From positions 1 through 6,721 of the forward strand of contig JAJFHK010000471.1 in NCBI GenBank assembly GCA_021775655.1: DNA of 6,721 bases, read 5' to 3'. The position numbers were made by a program, and so were the translations under genes. The notes under the pieces were generated by a model. The model searched no databases. It saw only the letters and a list, made by a program, of their open reading frames with translations, and had not been told where the DNA came from. The DNA comes from Filomicrobium sp. Lineage in GTDB: Bacteria; Pseudomonadota; Alphaproteobacteria; Rhizobiales; Hyphomicrobiaceae. Shown one piece after another: positions 1 through 6,169 of the stretch (the stretch's first letter is position 1; every line of letters begins with the position of its first letter).

Positions 1-1515
1 GGTAGACTCGGCAATCGGATTTTCGAAACCGCAATACGGTCCAGTGCCGCCGGATCAGGCCGGACCAACACCGCACTTCGCGAACTCGACCAGTTGCGCC
101 AGTTTGTCGGCTCACCCGGCCCGCTCGCCTTTTTCGACGCACCCTGGACGCCGATCTACCTGCTTGTCATTTTCCTCACGCACTGGACGCTTGGCATTGC
201 TGCAACGCTTGGCGCGGCCGTCCTTTTCGGACTTGCCTGGCTCAGCGAGACACATGCCCGTGCGCCGCTGCAGGAAGCCGGTAAGACCGCCGCCCGCTCG
301 CTCGACATCGCTGAAACCGGGCAACGTAATGCTGAAACAATCACCGCCATGGGAATGGGCCCTGACTACAGGGCACTTTGGTTGCAAACCAATCGCAATG
401 CACTCGACTGGCAACTTGTAGCAGCCGACCGCCTAGGCACCATGACGGCATTGTCGCGCACTCTGCGCCTTCTGATGCAATCATTGATGCTCGCAATCGG
501 TGCATGGCTGGCGATCGGCGGAGAGATAACCGCGGGCGCGATCGTTGCCTCCACCATTATCTTCGGTCGTGCCCTTGCACCCGTCGAGCAGGCCATCGCG
601 CACTGGCGGCCCTTCCTCAAGGCAATCGAGAGCTTCTATCGGCTCAACGATCTCCTGCAGAAGAGCCCGCCGGAGCGTCAGCGAACCGCCCTTCCGGTCC
701 CAAAGGGGCATCTTCGCGTCGAGGGGCTGCGAGTTGCTTCACCAGAAACCCGCCAGCTGATCTTGAGCGGCATCAGCTTCCACGTTTCTCCCGGACAAAT
801 GCTCGCCGTTATCGGTCCTTCGGCATCTGGCAAGTCAACGCTTGTCCGCACGCTCACCGGTCTATGGCAACCGTTATCAGGCACCATCACACTGGATGGA
901 GCACGCCTTGACCAATGGAACCCCGACGACCTTGGCCGTCACATCGGCTATCTTCCGCAGAGCGTCGAGTTATTCTCGGGCACAGTCCGTCAGAACATCG
1001 CGCGCTTTGCTCCGAACGCTACTGATGAGGAAGTCCTCGCTGCCGCAAAGGCAGCTCACGCCCATGAACTGATCCTGACCCTTCCCAACGGATACGACAC
1101 TGAACTTGGCTCGTACGGCGCCTACCTTTCTGGCGGCCAGCGCCAACGCATGGCGCTCGCCCGCGCCTTGTTCCGTCATCCTCCACTGGTCATTCTCGAC
1201 GAACCAAATGCCAACCTAGATCGATCAGGTGACGTGGCCTTGTCATCGGCCATCGACGATATGCGCGCACGCGGACAGGCGGTCATTCTGGTATCCCACC
1301 GCGTTCAAGCGATTGGCAAAGCAAACTATCTGCTCTTGATGGAAAAGGGACTACAGCGCGCATTCGGTCCTCGCGATGCTGTTATGCGGATGATCCGTGG
1401 CGAGTCCGATCCCCAGGAAACCGAGCCCAATAGCAGGCCATCTCAACAGTCCGCACCAGAAAGCTCAAAAGCACATTCTCCGAATCCGCCTCCCTCTCCA
1501 GAGGCGCAACGATGA
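1..1515 (+). CDS. Type I secretion ABC transporter permease/ATPase, PrtD family (5' end missing)
   Basis: Inner-membrane ATPase of a type I secretion system, expected to energise one-step export of a C-terminally signalled (often RTX) protein with an HlyD-type adaptor and a TolC-type channel. The frame is open from base 1, so the start lies left of the window. 504 residues are visible; from memory PrtD proteins have roughly 570-580, so about 70 are missing. The first in-frame start-like codon (TTG at 94) is internal, because family-conserved sequence precedes it (ALRELDQLRQF, then PWTPIY). Visible residues 52-81 and about 155-190 are membrane segments. The ATPase domain has Walker A GPSASGKST (814-840), Q-loop YLPQ (near 949), signature LSGGQ (1126-1140), Walker B LVILDE (1186-1203) followed by PNANLD, and H-loop histidine 1297-1299. 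All catalytic motifs are intact. The AMGM motif and PNANLD fit the PrtD rather than the HlyB branch. A Pro/Ser-rich tail of about 38 residues ends the protein. The stop overlaps the next gene. Confidence 0.95.
   Translation, partial: GRLGNRIFETAIRSSAAGSGRTNTALRELDQLRQFVGSPGPLAFFDAPWTPIYLLVIFLTHWTLGIAATLGAAVLFGLAWLSETHARAPLQEAGKTAARSLDIAETGQRNAETITAMGMGPDYRALWLQTNRNALDWQLVAADRLGTMTALSRTLRLLMQSLMLAIGAWLAIGGEITAGAIVASTIIFGRALAPVEQAIAHWRPFLKAIESFYRLNDLLQKSPPERQRTALPVPKGHLRVEGLRVASPETRQLILSGISFHVSPGQMLAVIGPSASGKSTLVRTLTGLWQPLSGTITLDGARLDQWNPDDLGRHIGYLPQSVELFSGTVRQNIARFAPNATDEEVLAAAKAAHAHELILTLPNGYDTELGSYGAYLSGGQRQRMALARALFRHPPLVILDEPNANLDRSGDVALSSAIDDMRARGQAVILVSHRVQAIGKANYLLLMEKGLQRAFGPRDAVMRMIRGESDPQETEPNSRPSQQSAPESSKAHSPNPPPSPEAQR
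1500..1515 (+). promoter_or_regulatory. Ribosome binding site and ATGA stop/start overlap joining the two exporter genes
   Basis: AGAGG at 1500-1504 lies 7 nt before the ATG at 1512. The ATG shares bases with the TGA stop of the transporter gene (ATGA, 1512-1515). This fixes the start of the membrane fusion protein and suggests translational coupling, so the two subunits would be made together. Confidence 0.7.
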
Positions 1516-2849
1516 TCAACGCCTTGATCAAACACCTCACTCCTCCAGCCAGCCCCCCAGGCGGTAGCGATTGGACCTCGACAGATCCATGGCTGATGTT
1601 TGGCAATCGCGCAGTCTTCGGACTGGTCGGCGGACTATTCCTCTTTTCCATGATTGTCTCGATTTCTGGCGCCGTCATTGCTGTCGGCAAAGTCACCGTC
1701 GAAGGTAACTACCAAAGTGTGCAAACTCCCGACGGCGGCGTTGTCACTGCGATCCATGTGAAGAACGGAGATCTTGTCGGCCAGGGGCAACAACTGGTGA
1801 CGCTCGATTCAACCGACGCACATGCCAATCTCAAAATCGTCTCTTCCCGGGTCCGCGAATTGGCGATCCAGGAGGCCCGCCTCATCGCAGAACGCGATGT
1901 CCAGGAAGGTTTCATGCTGCCTGAGCGCCTCGATCCAGATGACCCAGCCGTCAAACAATCGCTATCGGCCCAGCAGGCGTTATTTGATGCCCGAATGGCT
2001 GCCTACAAGGGCGAACAGGAAATGTTGGGGGAACGGCTCAACCAGGTTGAAGACGAAGTCTCAGGACTTGAAGCTCAGCTCACCGCACGCACCTCTGAAC
2101 GTGAGATCAACGAACGCGAGCTTGCCGACATCATTCCACTGTTCGAGCGCGGCTACGTCAATCGCGCGCGCATTTCCCCCTTGCGGCGCGAAAGCGCACG
2201 CCTTGGTGGTGAACTTGGCAGACTGAAAGCGGAATTAGCTAAGCTTGACAGCACGCTTTCCGAATCAAGGTTACGCAAGGCACAGTCAGAAAAACAGTTC
2301 CTGCGTGAGGTGATAGACGAACTCGGTAAAATCCAGGCGCAACTCGCCGAACAGCGTGAAACCCAAAAGAAATACGCCGAGATCCTCAACCGAACAGAAA
2401 TCCGAGCCCCCCGAGCCGGACGCGTCCATACACTTTCGACACACACCATTGGCGGCGTTGTAAGTCCAGAAAGCCAGATCGCCCTCATCATCCCGCAAAA
2501 CGAGCGCATGATTGTCACCGCCCAATTGGCTCCAGCCGACATCGACCGGGTCCGCTCGGGGCTCAAGGCCTCAGTCCTCTTTCCCGCATTCAATGCCCGC
2601 ACAACTCCACGCCTGGACGGTCTCGTCACCCGTGTCTCGCCAGCTGAAGAAAAAGACGAACAGGGCCGCACCTACTTCACCGCCGAAATCAACATTCCCG
2701 CCGACGAACTAGCAAGGGTCGGAGCAGATCATCCTCTGGTGCCCGGTATGCCCGCTGAAGTTTTCATCGAGACCAGCTACCGCTCGATCCTAAGCTACCT
2801 CGTGAAACCACTCATAGATGCTGTCAGCCACGCCTTCCGCGAGCGCTGA
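1512..2849 (+). CDS. Type I secretion membrane fusion (periplasmic adaptor) protein, HlyD/PrtE family
   Basis: Periplasmic adaptor that would link the ABC transporter to an outer-membrane TolC-type channel. The 445 residues match the usual length of PrtE-type adaptors, so it appears complete. A cytoplasmic N-terminus (1-33) leads into one membrane anchor (about 34-58). Next comes the first lipoyl half-motif around VKNGDLVGQGQQLVTLD (83-99), a long Glu/Arg/Leu-rich coiled-coil hairpin (about 105-290), and the second lipoyl half with RTEIRAPRAGRV (294-305). A beta-barrel/C-terminal domain follows (about 330-425) with NERMIVTAQLAPADID and PGMPAEV (411-417), both typical of the type I HlyD family. 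The last ~20 residues (SILSYLVKPLIDAV) match the C-terminal helix common in this group. The start is chosen from the AGAGG site and the 4-nt overlap with the upstream transporter. No frameshift or missing element is seen. Confidence 0.95.
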   Translation: MINALIKHLTPPASPPGGSDWTSTDPWLMFGNRAVFGLVGGLFLFSMIVSISGAVIAVGKVTVEGNYQSVQTPDGGVVTAIHVKNGDLVGQGQQLVTLDSTDAHANLKIVSSRVRELAIQEARLIAERDVQEGFMLPERLDPDDPAVKQSLSAQQALFDARMAAYKGEQEMLGERLNQVEDEVSGLEAQLTARTSEREINERELADIIPLFERGYVNRARISPLRRESARLGGELGRLKAELAKLDSTLSESRLRKAQSEKQFLREVIDELGKIQAQLAEQRETQKKYAEILNRTEIRAPRAGRVHTLSTHTIGGVVSPESQIALIIPQNERMIVTAQLAPADIDRVRSGLKASVLFPAFNARTTPRLDGLVTRVSPAEEKDEQGRTYFTAEINIPADELARVGADHPLVPGMPAEVFIETSYRSILSYLVKPLIDAVSHAFRER

Positions 2850-2891
2850 TCTGCGGCAAAACGCGCCAAGTACACGTCCCGTCAAAATCTT

Positions 2892-2918
2892 CTGTCACCC
2901 CAGTGGTGAACGTTGACC
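2892..2918. promoter_or_regulatory. Candidate operator: inverted GGT-type half-sites
   Basis: GGTGAACGTTGACC (2905-2918) is a dyad with 12 of 14 positions symmetric; only the fourth position from each end fails. Immediately upstream, TCACC (2895-2899) and GGTGA (2905-2909) form a second 5-bp inverted pair around a 5-nt spacer. Read on their own strands, the three half-sites are GGTGACAG (minus), GGTGAACG (plus) and GGTCAACG (minus). The cluster ends 27 nt before the proposed -35 element, a suitable place for an activator or repressor. I recognise no specific regulator, and chance is a real alternative. Confidence 0.3.
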
Positions 2919-2945
2919 TTTCAAGTGTTTAGCCCTTGGGCTTGG

Positions 2946-2973
2946 TTGAATGAGCAAGCGTTACCGTTATATT
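2946..2973 (+). promoter_or_regulatory. Putative sigma-70-type promoter for the OmpA-domain gene
   Basis: TTGAAT (2946-2951, 4 of 6 to TTGACA) is followed after 16 nt by TATATT (2968-2973, 5 of 6 to TATAAT). It is the best promoter-like pair I found in the 200-bp spacer. It would give a leader of about 70 nt to the ATG at 3050, or about 130 nt to the alternative ATG at 3110. No intrinsic terminator is visible between the adaptor stop at 2849 and this point, so read-through from the exporter genes is also possible. Confidence 0.45.
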
Positions 2974-3049
2974 GGCAGGCCGTACAATACTCGACTGACG
3001 AGAGATTGCGCCCCGAGGTGATGCGCGCACCGATCGGCAGCCTACGAAC

Positions 3050-5860
3050 ATGGATAACAACGAGACCTTGGCACACCCCGTGCCGGGCAGAAGCGGGAGC
3101 AAAAGCCGGATGAAATGCAATCCTCTGCGCTGGTGGTGGGGTTTGCTGCCTGTCGCAGCCTTGGTGTGGCTTGCCTTCATCTGGGAACGTGAACCAATTC
3201 AGCAGGATCTACGGGTCCGCACGCACGAAGCACTTACTGAAGCAGGTCTTACGTGGGCCGGCACAGCTTTCGACGGCCGGGATGGTTTGTTGAAAGGCCT
3301 TGCCTTCCGGGACGAACAACCCGTGCGGGCAACCGAAATCGTGTCCAAGGTCTGGGGTGTCCGCGTCGTCGAGCAACAAATCGACCTCATCGATTACGTC
3401 GACAATTATGCTTGGGCCGCTGAAACCGCTGACGAGGTAATCATCCTCACAGGCTACGCCCCGAATGAGGATGCTCGCATCAAATTGCGAAAGCTTGTCG
3501 AAGCTCGCTTTCCCGGCTTCAAGATCGACGACAAGACAACACTTGCGCGGGGCGCACCGGCGCTACCCGCCTGGACCGGAGTTATCGGATTTGGCCTGGA
3601 CCGGCTGTCTCAGATGAAGTCTGGCAAACTGCAGCTGTCGGGGCTAGCACTTTCAATTTCTGGAGAAGCCCGAGACTTCGGTGCCTACAAGAGCGCGACC
3701 GCCGCACTGGAAAGCGCGGTTCCCGAGGGCGTTACGGTCTCAAAAAACGACATACGCCCGCCCATCGTGAGCCCCTACACCTGGACAGCCTCACGTTCGG
3801 CGACACATTTGATTTTATCGGGACATGTTCCCAGCGAACAGCACCGCGAGCGCATTTTTTCTCTGGCTAAGAAAGCCCACCCGAGCGTCGTGATTATCGA
3901 CCGCATGGAAACCGGCGCTGGGGCGCCGGATGGCTGGGAACTAGCCGTTGACACGACCATATCGCAGATCGCCCGCATGGAAGCAGGAGTCGGGCAAATT
4001 TCCGATCGGGACCTTTCTCTGAATGGAAAAGCTCCTGACGAAGACACAGCAAATGCCATCGCGTCCGAAATCGGTGACGCCATTCCCAAAGCCTTCCGAT
4101 TCCGGCACAGCATTGAGTTCCCAGAACCCAAACCACCGATCGTAAGTCCCTTTACAACCTCAATCGAGGCGTCTGGAGACGTCATTTATCTGACCGGTTT
4201 CGTCCCCAATGAGCAACACCGGGCCAGTCTCCTCATAGCTGCTGGCAAGGCCTTTGCCGGTAGGCGAATTGATGATGCTCTCGAACTTGGTTCTGGAGAG
4301 CCAGAAGGCTGGCGCCGCTGCGTACTAGCTGGCATCGATGCAACCGGCAAGCTTGGCACCGGGACTGCATCTTTGAGAGATCGGTTCCTAAAAATAACTG
4401 CGACCACGTCCAATGAAGAGCTTGCCGCAGCCTTGCCGGGAGATGTCCGCGCCGCCACGACACGCGCCTGCGAAAGCGAAGTTCTTCTGGCACTCGACCT
4501 GCCAAAAGAACCTGACCTGAGCTGGCGCGCCATCTACGAGGGCGAAAGCAGCCTGGTGCTCGACGGCGAAGTGCCCGGACTCGAAACGATGACGCTTCTC
4601 CTCTCGACCGCTCGCAAGCAGTTTCCGAAAGTCGAAATCGTAAATCGCATGAGAATTGCTGGCGGCTACGCCACGAAGTGGCGGAAGGCCGCCGCCCACG
4701 GGATCGCACTTCTGCGACTACTTCGCCGTGGCGAAGCAAGTCTGTCGGGTCAATCCCTCGTCATCACCGGCGAGGCTGCCGACACCGCGGCGGCAACTGC
4801 CGTCAAGGACCGTCTGAGTCACAATATGCCGAAGAATTATTTCGGCCGAGAGTTCATTTCGGTGAAATCGGATGCAATGATTTGGGCTGAGGTCGAGGCA
4901 AAGCGCAAAGCAGACGACGCCGCCCGCCTCAAGGCCGAGGAATTGGAAAAAGCCAAGCGTCAGAAGGAAGCCGAAGAAGCTGCGCGTGAAGCTGTTGAAG
5001 AAGCTTCCCAGCAAGAAAAAACGGAAAAGGCTACCGCTCGCCCAGATGTCGAAGACGACGCCGAAGCACGCCGCAGGCTTGATGATGTTCTCGCCCGTCG
5101 TGAAGCTGAACGGAAGACTGCCGAAGAACAAAGTGCTGACGCGGAAGCAGCCAAGGTCCGTGCGGCCGAAGACGCAGCAGAACGCAAGACCAGCCAGGCC
5201 GCAGAGACCCGCCGCAAACTGGCTGAACTCTTGGCACGCCGCGAGGCTGACCGCGAAGCCGCCGCCCGCAAAACAGCAAACGACAGAGCCGAATTACGCC
5301 GCATCGCCGAACAAGAAGCAAAGCACAAAGCAAGAGTCGAAGCCGAGCGACAGGCAAATGCTAAGGAAGAGGCGATCCGTCATGCCGAGCAAGAGGCAGC
5401 ACGCCGCAAAGCGTCGGCAGAAGCTCAGGCTGCCATTGCACGAGACCGCAGGACTGCGACATCTCAGCGACAGCCCATACCCGCCGAAGCCTTCAATTGC
5501 CAAAAGCGACTTAGCGAGGCGGTGAAAAGCGGCGTTATCCTGTTCGATTATGCAAGTTCCGAATTGAGCGCTAACAGCCGGCCAACTCTCGATAAACTTG
5601 CCAAAATCGCGAAGAGCTGCCCGGAAGTCGACCTCGCCGTCGAAGGCCATACAGATTCGATCGGCCAGCGCTCCGACAACCGCCAGCTCTCGTTGCACCG
5701 CTCTGAAGCCGTCATCAAATATCTAGTGGGCGTCGGAATTGCGCGATCGCGCCTGCGACCGGTCGGTTATGGCGAAGACCACCCCGTCGCCCCGAACAAT
5801 ACTGCCTCCAACCGCGCCCGCAACCGCCGGATCGAGTTCTCGATCGACATAAATGGCTGA
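3050..5860 (+). CDS. Membrane-anchored BON-repeat/OmpA peptidoglycan-binding envelope protein
   Basis: 936 residues. Residues 1-27 are basic. A single membrane segment at 28-45 (WWWGLLPVAALVWLAFIW) has no obvious signal-peptidase site, so it is probably a signal anchor with the rest in the periplasm. Residues 52-115 look BON-like (GRDGLLKGLAF, then VWGVRVVEQQ). Four related units follow (about 120-236, 237-361, 362-487, 488-613), then a Glu/Lys/Arg/Ala-rich, TolA-like helix (614-805). The OmpA domain spans 815-936, with GHTDS (866-870), NRQLSLHR (877-884), GYGED and NRARNRRIEF. D869 and R884 occupy the positions that bind diaminopimelate in OmpA-type domains. C817 and C857 could form a disulfide. 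Annotators usually call such proteins 'OmpA family', but no N-terminal beta-barrel exists. ATG 3050 is the first start after the in-frame stop at 2996. ATG 3110 has a better ribosome site and is an alternative that keeps the anchor. The exact cell role is unknown. Confidence 0.93.
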   Translation: MDNNETLAHPVPGRSGSKSRMKCNPLRWWWGLLPVAALVWLAFIWEREPIQQDLRVRTHEALTEAGLTWAGTAFDGRDGLLKGLAFRDEQPVRATEIVSKVWGVRVVEQQIDLIDYVDNYAWAAETADEVIILTGYAPNEDARIKLRKLVEARFPGFKIDDKTTLARGAPALPAWTGVIGFGLDRLSQMKSGKLQLSGLALSISGEARDFGAYKSATAALESAVPEGVTVSKNDIRPPIVSPYTWTASRSATHLILSGHVPSEQHRERIFSLAKKAHPSVVIIDRMETGAGAPDGWELAVDTTISQIARMEAGVGQISDRDLSLNGKAPDEDTANAIASEIGDAIPKAFRFRHSIEFPEPKPPIVSPFTTSIEASGDVIYLTGFVPNEQHRASLLIAAGKAFAGRRIDDALELGSGEPEGWRRCVLAGIDATGKLGTGTASLRDRFLKITATTSNEELAAALPGDVRAATTRACESEVLLALDLPKEPDLSWRAIYEGESSLVLDGEVPGLETMTLLLSTARKQFPKVEIVNRMRIAGGYATKWRKAAAHGIALLRLLRRGEASLSGQSLVITGEAADTAAATAVKDRLSHNMPKNYFGREFISVKSDAMIWAEVEAKRKADDAARLKAEELEKAKRQKEAEEAAREAVEEASQQEKTEKATARPDVEDDAEARRRLDDVLARREAERKTAEEQSADAEAAKVRAAEDAAERKTSQAAETRRKLAELLARREADREAAARKTANDRAELRRIAEQEAKHKARVEAERQANAKEEAIRHAEQEAARRKASAEAQAAIARDRRTATSQRQPIPAEAFNCQKRLSEAVKSGVILFDYASSELSANSRPTLDKLAKIAKSCPEVDLAVEGHTDSIGQRSDNRQLSLHRSEAVIKYLVGVGIARSRLRPVGYGEDHPVAPNNTASNRARNRRIEFSIDING
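3095..3112 (+). promoter_or_regulatory. Ribosome binding site favouring an alternative start at 3110
   Basis: GGGAG at 3095-3099 lies 10 nt before ATG 3110. The ATG at 3050 is preceded only by weakly purine-rich sequence (GGCAG, then CCTACGAAC). Starting at 3110 would give 916 residues beginning MKCNPLRWWW and would still include the whole membrane segment with flanking K and R. The 3110 ATG also overlaps the TGA of a 30-codon frame that begins at 3021. Confidence 0.4.
3407..4888 (+). repeat. Four degenerate ~120-residue BON-like protein repeats
   Basis: Repeat starts are near 3407, 3758, 4133 and 4511 (117 to 126 codons each). Each begins with an aromatic-containing strand (NYAWAAE, SPYTWTAS, SPFTTSIE, LSWRAIYEGE). 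Then comes a strand plus turn of the form LxGxVP (LTGYAP, LSGHVP, LTGFVP, LDGEVP), a helix with Arg/Leu, and a FPxxxI-like strand. The second half has a G..xxW motif and another LxLxG or LxIxG strand (LSISGEA, LSLNGKA, LKITATT, LVITGEA). Repeats 2 and 3 are closest, sharing PPIVSP[YF]T and VP[SN]EQHR. Each unit resembles two BON-type alpha/beta folds in a row. Similarity is visible in protein and, for repeats 2 and 3, weakly in DNA, which implies old duplication. Confidence 0.75.
5060..5263 (+). repeat. 47-residue period repeat in the charged helical region
   Basis: Residues 671-691 and 718-738 of the OmpA-domain protein align without gaps at 13 of 21 positions (A-E-x-R-R-x-L-x-x-x-L-A-R-R-E-A core). 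The offset is 47 residues, or 141 bp (5060-5122 and 5201-5263). It looks like an internal duplication that lengthened the helical spacer between the BON-like repeats and the peptidoglycan-binding domain. Confidence 0.6.
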
Positions 5861-6026
5861 ATTGCTCTATCTGCCTCCTGCTAGGCATTCAAACGGCCAA
5901 CGGTGTCGCTTCAATGCGTCTTTGGTCCACGTCTACAGCCGAAGTCGCGCAATCGGACTTGGCAATCGCCTCCAGCTATGCACAAACAACGCTGGGTAGG
6001 GCCTCGCGAACCCATTGGAGCGGAAA
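5861..6026. other. Spacer with no supported gene
   Basis: Between the OmpA-domain stop and the small membrane protein I see no convincing coding frame, terminator or promoter. A 48-codon frame from an ATG at 5853 overlaps the preceding stop region, but it has no recognisable protein character and no good ribosome site. The downstream genes may be transcribed from the promoter before 3050 or from an unrecognised one here. Confidence 0.4.
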
Positions 6027-6029
6027 ATG
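6017..6029 (+). promoter_or_regulatory. Ribosome binding site of the 32-residue membrane protein
   Basis: GGAG at 6017-6020 is followed by a 6-nt spacer to ATG 6027. The spacing is near ideal and is one of the main reasons to accept so short a gene. Confidence 0.65.
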
Positions 6030-6125
6030 GATTATCTCGCAGTACAACTTGTCTGGTACCTCGCAGCAGCTTTTGCGATCGGGCTTCTGGTCGGCTGGGT
6101 TTCGTGCAGCCGCTCGAAGAACTGA
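6027..6125 (+). CDS. Small single-pass membrane protein (32 residues), function unknown
   Basis: The protein starts MDYLAVQLVW and ends SCSRSKN. Residues 4-25 form one hydrophobic helix with small residues (A13-A15) and a G19xxxG23 packing motif. The basic C-terminus (R29, K31) suggests, by the positive-inside rule, N-out/C-in topology. A good ribosome site (GGAG, 6-nt spacer) supports it, and the frame is bounded by a stop at 5997. It lies 166 nt after the OmpA-domain gene and 44 nt before the next gene. The membrane segment aligns without gaps with the N-terminus of that next protein (M1, Q7, A15, G19, G23 identical; D/E at 2, F/Y at 16). It is therefore probably a real gene and a short paralogue of its neighbour. 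It could be a helix partner in the membrane, but no function can be assigned. Confidence 0.68.
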   Translation: MDYLAVQLVWYLAAAFAIGLLVGWVSCSRSKN

Positions 6126-6169
6126 GTCACACAAGTACGGGTCCGAAGTTAAGGGTGGGAAATTAGGAC

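Noticed and set aside
2931..2942. AGCCC-TT-GGGCT as an intrinsic terminator after the adaptor gene
   Set aside because: The loop would be 2 nt, which is too tight for a 5-bp stem, and no T-run follows.
2913..3113. 66-codon frame in the spacer before the OmpA-domain gene
   Set aside because: It starts at a TTG inside the candidate operator, covers the proposed promoter, and resembles no known protein.
3131..3184. Proton-channel (MotB/SiiA-like) role for the OmpA-domain protein
   Set aside because: MotB- and SiiA-type channel subunits have an aspartate in or near the membrane helix. The helix here (residues 28-45) has no acidic residue, so a tether role is more likely.
5830..5845. Perfect hairpin GATCGA-GTTC-TCGATC at the end of the OmpA-domain gene, as a terminator
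   Set aside because: It lies inside the conserved RIEFSID codons and no T-run follows. It is probably a coding coincidence.
5959..5982. Promoter TTGGCA ... TATGCA before the small membrane protein
   Set aside because: The spacer is 12 nt, well short of the 16-18 nt needed.
5853..5999. 48-codon frame overlapping the OmpA-domain stop
   Set aside because: It has no ribosome site of its own and its composition is not protein-like, with no hydrophobic or domain pattern. The overlap alone is weak evidence.
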